Positions 35,912-46,402 of a stretch of 64,000 nt of DNA are shown one piece after another. A model generated the notes under the pieces. That model did no database searches and was not told the origin of the DNA. It worked only from the letters and a program-made list of their open reading frames with translations. Both the position numbers and the translations under genes were made by a program. Every line of letters starts with the position of its first letter. Within the stretch, counting starts at the first letter, position 1. The DNA lies in NCBI GenBank assembly GCA_015956445.1, contig WIUZ02000004.1:1984001-2048000 (forward strand), given 5' to 3'. Source of the stretch: Thelephora terrestris. Taxonomy: Eukaryota; Basidiomycota; Agaricomycetes; Thelephorales; Thelephoraceae.

Positions 35912-36600
35912 CTAAGCCTTCTTCGCCACCTTGACGCTCTTCCTCACAACATCCCGCCTGCCCTTCTTGGCCACAAACGTCTTGAACCTCTCAAAGTCGT
36001 TCAGCGACCTTCGCTTCTCAATGGCGGTCCTCTTTGTTGCCCACGCAGACTTGTTCCACTTCTCAAGGATACCCTCGCTCGTCAGCTGTTTGAGAACGAC
36101 TCCGGAACCAGCACCACGGGGAAGTTTTGACAGCCGGAATGGGGTGAGGGTCAGGTGTCGAAAGGGGTAGGATTGGCGGGGAACACCGGTGGCGGGTCCA
36201 TCGACGATGGCCTGTATACAAAAGCTTGAGAAATCACGAGTTTTTTTTAGATGAATCCGCGACTGACCCTGTTGTGGTCAATAACCTCAGAGATAACGGC
36301 AATTTTGCCGGAATGTGGTCCAGATCGGAGGAGGACAACTGAGGGATTCGGTGCGGTAAGTGAATAAACATCTCCGAGATGTAGTGCGGATGGGGTACCT
36401 CGCCCGACCTCGATAAATCGCTTGAAGTTTGATTCAGACTGGGAAGGAAGGCCCAAGGGCAGTCAGTCGATTGTCCGGTGTCATCCAAAGCAGACCAGAG
36501 GAATCCATCCAATATCCGCGTCTAGCGGTGCGGTTTCGAGCCACCGAGCGGTCCATATACGCATGGAGACGGCGTAAAGCAGGTGCTTTGGACTCACCAT
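35912..36600 (-). CDS. RPL14: 60S ribosomal protein eL14
   Basis: A structural protein of the large ribosomal subunit. Exon 1 appears to contain only the start codon (36598-36600, ATG immediately followed by GTGAGT). After an intron the protein continues SESNFKRFIEVGR. A second intron (gtaccc to cctcag) splits the Val codon of VGRVVLLRSGPHSGKIAVIS. The rest reads EVIDHNRAIVDGPATGVPRQ, SYPFRHLTLTPFRLSKLPRG, KSAWATKRTAIEKRRSLNDF and ERFKTFVAKKGRRDVVRKSV, ending KVAKKA with TAG at 35912-35914. The KOW-like RSGPHSGKIAVISE element is typical. Length fits the family. Highly basic composition and placement upstream of the TMEM242-like gene on the same strand carry no regulatory meaning that I can see. 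Confidence 0.95.
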
Positions 36601-37004
36601 GATGTTTTGAGGGTGTCGTCGCCGTCGAAGGGCTTGTCGATTGGTGGTTGGGTTAGGGGCGTGGGAATACCGCTCCGGCTCATTGCGCTCCCGATCACAC
36701 AGCCGCCTTTGTTGTTGGGCTGCGGCCTTTGACGTTCATCGCATCATCATGGAACGCTCGAAGATCGTAAAGGGACACAGGTCAACGTCCACGTCGACAC
36801 GCATTTTCCGGCATAGGAAGCCACGCCCCAGCCGTTCTGAAGCCAAGCGGTAGCCGTGCCGACCTGTTAAGGACAAAGCCACATTTCATTTCCCGCTCGA
36901 CGCATTGAGGTCCTTTCGTCCCGTACTTAAAGAAGTGACCATATTTCCCGCCCTTTACCACCACATCCTCCATCCCCCATAACAACCCGCCATAAACGCC
37001 CACC

Positions 37005-38148
37005 ATGCGAAAAACGACCGATCCCTTTTCCGCACAGATCACCCGGGACCATTCCTCGGCGTTTGGTTATTCGGTTTCCCAAGGGACGACGATGAACCAC
37101 ACCAGAGCGTTTTCCTACCCTCCCCCTCCCGCACCCTCCAACTTCCAAATGGAATCCCCCACCTACTCCCAATTCTCATGTGATACGAGCGACACGAGTT
37201 CGAGTCAAGGCTCTTGGATGGAGCATCAAGCGAACGAAGACCACCTGCCGTTGCAGGTGAAAGACCCGAAGCTGCAGGCGTACTTCTTTCGAATGGAGAA
37301 GACTCTGCGTGTTTGCCATTCCGCTGCGGTGCGCGCGGAGGCCATGAATCTGACACGGGATATTGTGGCGAAACCGACGGACGTTGCGTCCTCGATTCGG
37401 ACGGTGGCGGAGACGCTTGCCCGGGCGGGTCGCCGAAAGGTCGAATATTCGAGGTCATGTGCTCTCATAGCGCAGGAAATTTTCTGCGAGCTCCGGTCGA
37501 TTTCTTTCGATGCAAGCGTCATGTTCAGGAGTTGTTTGGTTGATGCGGTGATGAAGGTCTTTGATGGATATTATCTCAAGGTAACCGCCTACGCTTCTTT
37601 GTTTTCCGTTTCCTCCAAGCTCATCATCAGCTAGGTCAATCTGTGGCATCTCGGTGGCCTCGACGGATTGAGTAGTGTCGAAGAGGAGATGATCAACGTG
37701 GCCGCGTTTGCTGGGGACTTGTTTGCGCAGGGTTTGCTTCCGACACAGACGGTGAATGACAGCATCCTTGCCAACCTTGTATATGCCAATCAAGTGTCGA
37801 CGATCCACTGCCGTGCGCTCCATATTTTCCTCCTGCACGCCAAAGCGCACATCGGACCCTCGATCGGGCTGGGGACTCTGGGCGACGTTCGCAAGCAACT
37901 CATTCGGTGTATTCGTGGGCCTCCGATAGCGTATGATAGGATGGCTCAGCTATGGGTGATCGTAAGTCTTGTCAGGCTGGCTTGATCTGAGCGACTTCTG
38001 ACCGCATATATCTCAGGAATGTTGCGCAGTGATCGACCAGACGGTAGAACAAGACCGACTGGCATGTCTAGGCAAGCCAGTGGCTGTCTCGCATCAGTGT
38101 GACAGGGTGCTTTCAAAGGACGGCTGGTATTCATCCCTCATCGCATAA
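37005..38148 (+). CDS. Possible MIF4G-like helical domain protein
   Basis: The ATG at 37005 starts a disordered Pro/Ser/Thr-rich region of about 75 residues (AFSYPPPPAPSNFQMESPTY). An all-helical domain follows: YFFRMEKTLRVCHSAAVRAE, KVEYSRSCALIAQEIFCELR and, after an intron near 37580-37634, INVAAFAGDLFAQGLLPTQT then VNDSILANLVYANQ. The pair FxGDLFxxGLLxxxxVxxxI after a Cys/Leu helix resembles MIF4G (eIF4G middle) domains, which bind RNA helicases or RNA in translation and mRNA decay. The last exon after an intron near 37962-38017 ends SKDGWYSSLIA and TAA. No other motif is visible. The gene is short compared with eIF4G, so it may be a regulator of the PAIP1 type or a fungal orphan; the call is tentative. 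Confidence 0.5.
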
Positions 38149-39025
38149 TTTATCATTCTGGACAAGGTTATAAATGATCGCAACGTGTATTGTATGTGTG
38201 TAGATGTGCATGTGCTTTGCTAGAATTCTATATCGGCTCTCTGGCCGTAGTGTAATGTCGAACCCCGAACACACTTGCAATCGTTGAGTTGGTTACAAGG
38301 CGGCGGCCGAGACCGGCGTTTCCCAGGGGGAGATTAGACTGTATGCACCATAAGACTTCTGAATTCAATCTGAGGGGATCACGGTGTGAGGTTCCTTAGC
38401 CGTGTGGGAGGAGAGATGGTGGAGTATATTTGGAACCCGCCCTAGAGAGCTCATAGAGCCAGTGAGCCATGTGCGTTGCGTCTTGTTCGCATGGTTTAGC
38501 CCATACAAAGCGAGTTGAAGATGGTCAGGAGGTCAGCCGACCTTCCAATCCTCCCAATCACGCAGACGAGCCTTATTCAGTCGTCTTGCGATACGAGCTT
38601 TGAGACCCACCAGGAGGAGGTGAAAGAAAGTGAGTCCGAGTTTGGAGATCGACAGGTCAATCTAGTTTCGAGAAGCAGAGTTGGTTCCGCGTGCAACAAT
38701 CTCCTGCTCGTTCTCCCGTTGATCCGCCTTCTCCAACCAGAGGCTCAGCTCTCTCTCTTTTCGTGTCTGCTACGGTTCAATCCACGGTCTCTCGAGCACT
38801 TGCTTTGGCTATGGGTCGGCTGTGGGTTTTGCCGAGAACCCTGGAGGAAGAATTGGCTGGAATGAATCTCATGTGGTCGCATGGATTCTCGAATCTCGCC
38901 CATACATACCCCTCCCCGTTATATAACCGAACTCAACGCGCAGTATCTCTCCCTTCCAACCCTGCCTCTCCTCCACCCGACTTTCCCAGCGTCTCTCGGC
39001 TCTCACACCTCTTGTCGAGTCCGTC
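38149..39025. other. Intergenic region upstream of the UNC93-like gene
   Basis: About 880 bp between a same-strand gene's stop and the next start. It contains open frames of about 110 codons at 38515-39029 but none reads as a known protein. A TATA-like element lies at 38920-38926. I see no RNA gene or repeat. Confidence 0.45.
38920..38926 (+). promoter_or_regulatory. Candidate TATA box
   Basis: TATATAA lies about 100 bp before the inferred ATG of the UNC93-like gene at 39026, in pyrimidine-rich context. Spacing is reasonable for a fungal promoter; nothing else supports it. Confidence 0.35.
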
Positions 39026-40858
39026 ATGAAGCTTCCAGCTTTATATGCGTACGCCCAATCCCGAATGGCTCGGTTCACTCACTCATGGTTCCGTCGATAG
39101 GTCACCCATGACCCAGGTGGTGTTGGTGGGTATCACCTGGTCAGCTCTTCTCGCGACACGCTCTGTCCTATGACATTTCTGTTGATCGCTTTTGATTTAG
39201 CTTCGCTACCGTCGGGATGTTCTCGGCTGTAACCAACTTGGGAGCTGGAGGTCTTCAGGACGTTGCACTGTCCGATACCGCTAACGGTGTCCTCTACGGC
39301 ACCTTCGCTCTCACCGGTCTCATCAGTGGAGGGATTAACAATGGTTTGTTCACCGCTCGCCTTGTCCGAACATGGTTTTGATCACCTCTTCTGCTTTAGT
39401 TCTCGGTCCCCGCCTCACCCTGTTCATGGTTGGTTCGATTATCTGCCATGGAGAACACACGAACTGAATTCGCGAACGTAGGGTACTTTTGGCTACGCAC
39501 TCTACGTTGGTGCTCTTTGGGCGTATGTATCTCATCTCGTGATCAACCTATTTCCCCTCACCGTTCTTTCCCAAGTCATCAAACCCAGGGTACCCGCTGG
39601 TTCTTGATTTTCGCCGGCGCAATCCTTGGTGTAACCGCCGCTCTGCTTTGGTCCGCCCAAGGTTGCATCATGATGAGTTACCCCCTCGAAAAGGACAAAG
39701 GCAAATCCTTTGGTGTATTTTGGGCCATATTCCAATTTGGTTCCTTCATCGGCGCCATCATCGCTCTCGCTATTAATCTCCGGCAGGGTCATTTGGACGC
39801 CGTGGCAACTTCCACATATATTGTGAATTCTTTGTTCACTGAACACTCGAATTCAACGCTGACAGTCTTCCTGTTGCCCCACTTTGCCATAGGCTTTCTT
39901 GATTATCATCTTGTTCGGCATTGCTTCCGCCTTTATGGTGTTGCCACCCCACCGAGTTGTCCGCGCCGATGGAACGATCGTAAAGCTCAACGATCAGTCC
40001 TCCATCTCCCAGGAATTCAAGGGTCTATTGGAACGTCTGAAGGACTGGCGCATCCTTGGTCTGTACCTATCCGTCCCATTTGCATTCTCAAGTGATTGAC
40101 GCGCGTGACCAGCCCTCCTCCCAATGTTCTTCTCTTCCAACTACTTCTACGCCTACCAAGGAGCTGTCAACGCTGGTAAATTCGATGGCCCGACCCGCGC
40201 TGTCGTCGCTGCTTTGGAAGGTGCCGGTGCTATCATCGGCGCTCTACTCGTCGGCTTCTTAGTCCTCGACGCCAAGTGGCTCCATCGCAAAACCCGTGGT
40301 TGGTTGGGCCTCGCCTGCGTCTCCGTTATCACCATCACTGTTTGGGCCTGTGGCCTCTCCTGGCAACTCACTTTCACTCGTGAGACCATCGGCGAGAAGA
40401 TCAACTACAAGGACCACGGTTTTGCCGGAAAGGGCGCCCTCTTCTTCTTTTGTGAGTTCTCGGTTCCGATTATAGTGGGGGATTTGATCGTTGACCGGAA
40501 CTTGACAGACTTCTTTGGCGATGCTTGCTATCAGGCTCTCGCTTACTGGATCATGGCCGCTCTTTCCAACGACCCATTCACCATCGCCCGCTTCGCAGGT
40601 CTCTACAAGGCCGTCCAATCCGCAGGCGCTGCCGGTTCCTTCGGGATGGATGCAACCGGAACTCCATACCTGAACGAGCTCCTCGCGAGCTGGATCATGA
40701 TGCTCGTCTCTTTCCCCCTAGCCGGGATCGTCATTTATACCATCAAGGAGACCAATTACGACGTTGAGCACATCGATTACGCCAGTGACGTTAAGAAAGA
40801 CGCTGAGAGCTCCCAACTACACGCGACGGGCTCCACCGAGAAGGTCGCTTCTGAATAA
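39026..40858 (+). CDS. UNC93-like major facilitator superfamily protein
   Basis: A multi-pass membrane protein of the fungal UNC93/DUF895 type; the transported substrate is unknown. The start is inferred from splicing. Exon 1 (ATG at 39026, MKLPALYA) is followed by a 52-nt intron (gtacgc to gatag). The protein then reads SPMTQVVLVGITCFATVGMF over a second intron with donor gtcagc, a strong family match. Next are AVTNLGAGGLQDVALSDTAN, VLYGTFALTGLISGGINN, WFLIFAGAILGVTAALLWSA, the cytosolic SYPLEKDKGKSFGVFWAIFQ loop, ALEGAGAIIGALLVGFLVLD and NDPFTIARFAGLYKAVQSAG. The C-terminus is cytosolic and charged, ending TGSTEKVASE with TAA at 40856-40858. About 10-12 hydrophobic segments are visible. One internal intron near 40453-40508 restores FFFYFFGDACYQALAYW. 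Confidence 0.88.
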
Positions 40859-41060
40859 ACCGCTTTTATATCTTTACGACCACGTTTTGTGTACGATCAT
40901 CCATGACTTTTTCCTTCTTACAGTCTACATCTCCATTTTGCGTCAAATGAAGTAGGGAGATATCCCAGCAGGTCAAAAATATCGCATTCTCTCGTTACGA
41001 GGGCTATACATTAACTGGGGAACCGCATGCGCTCGTGTGATTTTCCCAGGATGATCCACT

Positions 41061-43417
41061 TCAAGAGTAGATGCTCTTCAATTTCGCCTCGACCTCTGCG
41101 CCGGAGAGCTTGATGTCTATGAGAAGAGGTCAAGACGCGCCAAAGAACAGAGAAAGATGTAAGAGCTTACATTTCTGCGGGTCTGCGAGTATGAGCGTCG
41201 ATGGTCAACATTACTCTGAGGGTGTAAAGCACCCGACTTACTCCTGCTGAAATCCTTTCCAGGATTCTTTTGCACGAACCCCTGGAACAAGGACACGACC
41301 AACGGCACGACCTCCTGACAAACCCTCTCCCTCTCATCTCCCTCAGATTCATCCGGCAACACCTCCGCGATCGCGTGCCTCTCCAAGAGCTCATCCAAAA
41401 GATCGAAGAACCTCGTAAACTTCTCCTTGACGGACGACTTGCTCTTGTCCTTGTCCTCCCCTAGCGCCGCCAACAACGGCGAGAGGTTAGCGTCCATGTA
41501 TTTCGCTTTCGCCGTGCGGAAATTAGAGTTGAGCAGTTCCCTTCCTTGAGAGGAAAGCAGCGCGTCCGGCCCGTTGGTCAACAAGTGCGTGCGGAGATAA
41601 GAAACGTTGTTGAGCAAAAAGATTGAACCGAACGTGGGCCGACGTTGGCTCCTGGACAGCGTCACGAGGCTCGTGATGGTCGTGTTCACCACGTCGACTG
41701 GAGAGAGTGTAAGCGATCGGTGAAAACGGGGAAAGTAAGAACTGACAGATGAAATTCTCGAGTATGAGGTCTTCGTCGCCCTCCCCGAGCCTTGCAGTTT
41801 TAGGGACCGTGATGCCTTCGCCCATTTTCCAGTTCCCATCACCGAGTTTCAGCAACGCCGACCCGACGGCGGCCTTTACCTCTGGCACACGCTCGAGGAA
41901 CTCTACAGTCTACCCACCGAAAATCAGCCGTTGCACACGAAGTCGGAGATACCGGTGGTGGTGGGGAGGGCCTTACCGAGGTAACGAAATCGACGACGTT
42001 CGTGCTGAGCTCACCGCCCTTCCCCATCGCCCCCGCTTTGATGTTGGCGATGAGCTCTGGGAAGCTCCTCAGACATACCGACCTGAGCGACGAAAGCGCG
42101 TCCTTTAATTCATTTTCCCTCCGTCCGGCACGGCGGCACATCGAGTCTTCCCAGCGCGTCTCTAATTCAGACAGCGAGGTGTATGTGGACAAGGCGAGGA
42201 ATGTGTGTCTCTGCAGGCTCCGCTTGATGGAGGTGTTGAGTGAGGACAGGGTCGATTTGAATAGCGATATGAGCGGGGTGATGAGGGAACTAAACGTGGT
42301 GGCAACCAGGGACGATGAAGAGATTGGTGCGAGATCGGACAGCAGACTGTATTCCTCCTAAACTCCCTTGTCAGATGTAGGACTTTGGTGATGAGCATTT
42401 TCCTCGGGCGAACCTCGGCGACAGAGAGCATATTCTGAACCCACGCACCGACTTCCCGACCGGCGAGCACGCCGTCCACCGTTTCGGATCGCTCCAAAAG
42501 ACGCTTGGCGTGAGGCTCGAGGCACTTTCTGCTCCAGCTCCCACGCATTTCTCCGTAACCACGTTGGGCGTCTCGCAAGGTGGATTGAATGGCGAGGGCG
42601 GCTGGGTGATTTGGATGTGTTGCGGGGAGGGGGAGGGTTCGGAGGAAGGAAACGATCGGGTTCAGTTGTATCCGTAACGATACGTCGAAAGGGGTGAGAG
42701 CGAAGTCTGGTCCGCCAGGAGGGACCCCGGCAGAACCTTCTGCGACGAGTTTCGTGTACAGTTGGGTGACCTTGGTGGCACCGGTCTCGACTATGCGAGC
42801 CTGATAGCACAGATGTCAGTTCTAACAAGAGTGGAGCAGGCTCGAGACTCACAGCCTGACTTGTGTCTTCCTCGGAGGATTTAAATGCAATGCTGGCATT
42901 CAACCTCTCTAGGGCTTCTTTGTACGTCTCCAGTTGTCCGGGCTGAGGGCTGTGGGGATTAGACGGTCGACGATGTTCACGACGAGAGACAGATACCCTC
43001 TCAAGATCAGAGCTTCCTCGGTGGCGATTCCATCCCGGTTGCTGGCCACCTCCTCGATCTTTCCAAGGACACTGTCGATGTCTGGCAGCCGGATGCTCAG
43101 TTACTGTGAGAAGGGCGATGGATCAAACAAGGCACGCACTTCCGGCTCGTCGTGTGAGAAGTTGCGTCGAGGCATAGAGTGGGAGGATAGCCTTTTCCAG
43201 CTTCACCAGTCGACCGTCAAAGCTTGACAAGATCGCTAACGTATTTCAGCGAGGACGGAGATGGGTGAATGGGCGGTCCGCTCACCCGTCATCCTTTGAG
43301 AGATCTGACGGGTCTTGTTGAGGTTTTGCTCGAGCTGCAAAGCAAAGTTTACTACAGAGACCGCGGAGCCCCGTCTTCTCTACTCACGAGTTCTATCTCT
43401 GCGGCCTCGTCGTCCAT
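41061..43417 (-). CDS. EXO70: Exocyst complex subunit Exo70
   Basis: A subunit of the exocyst, which tethers secretory vesicles to the plasma membrane; Exo70 binds PI(4,5)P2 and Rho GTPases through its C-terminus. The ATG at 43417 gives MDDEAAEIEL, an intron, then EQNLNKTRQISQRMT and KLEKAILPLYASTQLLTRRE with NIDSVLGKIEE, the conserved Exo70 N-terminal signature. The middle contains a Pro-rich loop (LTPFRRIVTDTTE) and RGSWSRKCLEPHAKRLLER. The C-terminal rod reads VTSTVEFLERVPEVKAAVGS, SIFLLNNVSYLRTHLLTN, FTRFFDLLDELLERHAIAEV and ends KYIKLSGAEVEAKLKSIYS with TGA at 41061-41063. The basic end matches the lipid-binding surface. Many introns were inferred. It is divergent from TRL1 with about 250 bp between ATGs. 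Confidence 0.92.
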
Positions 43418-43670
43418 GGTGGTCGAGGGACGCGAAACGAGGGTGATCGACGACAAGCGCGGATCAAGCAGTCACTGCCACGGCCGAATTCGATCCTCCG
43501 CGCGCCGCCCCCGATGACCGACCTTGACTCGATACCGTCACCAACAGTCACGATAAATACCTATATTTCAGCTGGTACGACTCCCCAAACTGCTTTCTCT
43601 TCTCATCCAGAAACAGGGTTTATACCTGTCCCACAAGCTATACCGTAGCATACCCAGGCATCTGACCTCC

Positions 43671-46270
43671 ATGGCCCCTGCCTACTCCGCTAAAGACAAC
43701 AAACTCATCCACGAGTTGATAAGCATCTCTCAGAGGAACCCAAAACTCATCAAGGGTTCTGACTATGCCGCCCCAGAGGCGCCCGAGATGACCATTCGGA
43801 GCTGGAAGATGAACGAGTTCAAATACTACGATGTCCCGTCTCCGTTCCCAACTCTCGCCCGCGGTCTGTTCACGACCGAGGTGGATGAGGGCGGGAAACG
43901 GTCTGGTAAAGACAAGGAGTACCGTATCGTCGTTCGAGGCTATGACAAGTTCTTCAATATCGGCGAAGTCCCGTGGACCACGGTGTGTGATTTCGTTTCC
44001 GCAAGTGATCGGCATCGATTGACCTTGATGTCTTACAGTGGGATTCTCTGGAAGCGCATACGGCCGCGCCGTACACCCTCTCGTTGAAGTCGAACGGTTG
44101 CATAATCTTCATCGCCGCTCTCACTCCAACGAAGCTCTTGATCACTTCGAAGCATTCCATTGGACCTGTTAATGGTGTTGCGCGTAGTCACTCACGAGTT
44201 GGAGAAGAGTGGCTACACAAGCACCTGAAGAAGGCGGGGAAAACTGCTGAGCAGCTTGCCGCGACCCTTTGGGAGAAAAATTGGACTGCGATATCAGAGG
44301 TTTGTTTGATCATAATTGCTGTGCGTTATTTGCTGACCATTCCTGGGTTAGCTGTGTGACGATGACTTTGAAGAACACGTCCTTGCATACTCCCCCGAAA
44401 AATCCGGACTTCATCTCCATGGAATCAACGAGAACACGAAAGATTTCCGCACGCAGCACACCGACGTCGTGGACGAATTCGCGGACGAATGGGGCTTTAT
44501 CAAGACCAAGACCACTGTGCTCAACTCTATTCGAGAGGTCAGGGATTTCACCGCAGAAATCGGCAAGACAGGAAAATGGGAGGGTGAGGCCCTCGAAGGT
44601 TTCGTCGTCCGCACTCTGGTCACCGAACCCCCGACCGGTGGAAACCATTCTGCCTCTCTTTCGCCGTACGCACCTGGGTCCTCTTTCTTCTTCAAAGTCA
44701 AGTTCGACGAGCCATACATGATGTACCGAGACTGGCGGGAAGTCACAAAGATCCTTCTCAGCACCAAAGGACCCTTGAACGATGCTCGTTTACCCAAAGC
44801 GAAACTAAAACGACCCGAGACTAAGCTATACGTGAAATGGATCAAAGCGGAGATCGGTCGTGATCGTGATCAGTTCGAGGGCTTTAACAAGGGCAAAGGG
44901 ATTATCGCTACTCGGGAACGGTTCATCAAATGGACGGAAACTAAGGAGGCCAGGGAAGCGACAGTGGACGATGATGCCTCAGCACCAAGCGTCACATACG
45001 GCAAGACGGTCATCCTACCGATCGCGATACCTGGCGCTGGTGAGGGCTTCGCCTTTTGCGATTCTAGGGCCCTCTTCTGATCTTCCTGTAGGCAAAACCT
45101 CCGTCTCAGTGGCCCTTGAACACCTCTTCGGGTTTGGGCATACTCAAAGCGATGATGTCAAGGGCAAGAAGGCCGCTACCCAGTTCATCAAAAACGTTAA
45201 GGCGTTGTTGAAGAAACACAACGTGGTAATCGCTGATAAGTCCGTGGGCCGCCCGTGATATATCCGTGACTCTGACAACAAATTGTAGGAACAACCACAT
45301 GAAACAGCATCGTGCAGCTCTCCGAGACGCCGTCCGGGGTTCCCACCCCCCTGTCCGGCTGCTCGCTCTTAACTGGGCTCTCGAACAACCACTTACTGCA
45401 ATTCACAAGATTTGCAGTGACCGAATCAACGACAGGGGGGAGAACCACCAAACTCTCCAAGCAGATTCTTACGGTAAATCCCACGAGGCAGTGATCTGGC
45501 AATTTATTGAACAGCGCGAGGAGCTTGAGGACGGCGAAGTCGACGCAGTCATCGAGATGGACATTGAGGAAGACCTTGAACGTGCTTTGGATCGAGCTGT
45601 CGACGGCTGTGTCCGCATCCTTGGGTTGGAGAAACCGGATCAGGAGAAGGTTGGACTTGCCCTGGCTGCCGCTCGCAGGTACGAACCTGCGGGAAAGAAG
45701 CAGGATATGAAGGGGGAGGGGAAAGCGAAACCGAACAAGGGAAAACCACGTTATTATGGATTGGTACCGGAGGTTGATCTGCTTGAGCTTCTCAACCCTG
45801 TCTTCTCGGCGGGAGGGGATGGAGACGTCGCAGACGGGAAAAGGTTCTTCACCGAACTGAAGAAGAACGGCCGAATCACGAAGGATCCTCACATCACCAT
45901 CGTCCACTCAAAATCCCTCGACTCGGAATGGGCCCAGCCCTTGTGGGATCGCTGCTCCGAACTCTCTTCCACACCCTCTCTCTTTCGCTTCAATTTGGGA
46001 TCGGTCGTGTGGAACGACCGGGTGATGGCAATCGCCGTCGACGAGGTTCTGCCTGTGGCCGATGATGATGAGGCGGGGAGATCGTTCGTGGATCAACTTC
46101 CGCAGGAGGTTCGGAAGAAACTACACATCACAGTTGGGACTGCGAACAAGGATATCATGCCTTTTGAGGCACATGCACTAGTGGAGGAATGGAGGGATGG
46201 GAAGCGCACCAAGTCGCTACAGCTTACTGACCTCCCGGCTGAGGGTCGCATTAGAGGGCTTTTCGCGTAG
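43671..46270 (+). CDS. TRL1: Fungal tripartite tRNA ligase
   Basis: Joins tRNA exons (and HAC1-type mRNA) after endonuclease cleavage using ligase, kinase and cyclic phosphodiesterase (CPD) domains. From the ATG at 43671 (MAPAYSAKDNKLIHELISIS) the ligase domain shows nucleotidyl-transferase motif I in LSLKSNGCIIFIAAL (about 44087, Lys before SNGC). EALEGFVVRTLVTEP (motif IV region) and FFFKVKFDEPY follow. The kinase P-loop is IPGAGKTSVSVALE, joined over an intron at about 45041-45093, followed by a DDVKGKKAA region and NNHMKQHRAALRDAV. The CPD domain has the two His-x-Thr elements, DPHITIVHSKSLDSEW (about 45888) and KLHITVGTANKD (about 46120). It ends EGRIRGLFA with TAG at 46268-46270. All three catalytic domains look intact. 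Convergent with the E(z)-like gene. Confidence 0.95.
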
Positions 46271-46402
46271 AAATAATGCTACATTCCGATTCGGACATTC
46301 ACAACATACCCATTGTATCACCCTGTACACATACATCTAGCACAGTCCGCTTCTCCCCACGACTCTACACCCGATATATATCAACTCCCCACTGTCACAT
46401 TA

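Noticed and set aside
38515-39029. Two overlapping plus-strand frames upstream of the UNC93-like gene
   Set aside because: No recognisable motif, no clear splice links, overlap in different frames, and a TATA-like element and the real start lie within or next to them.
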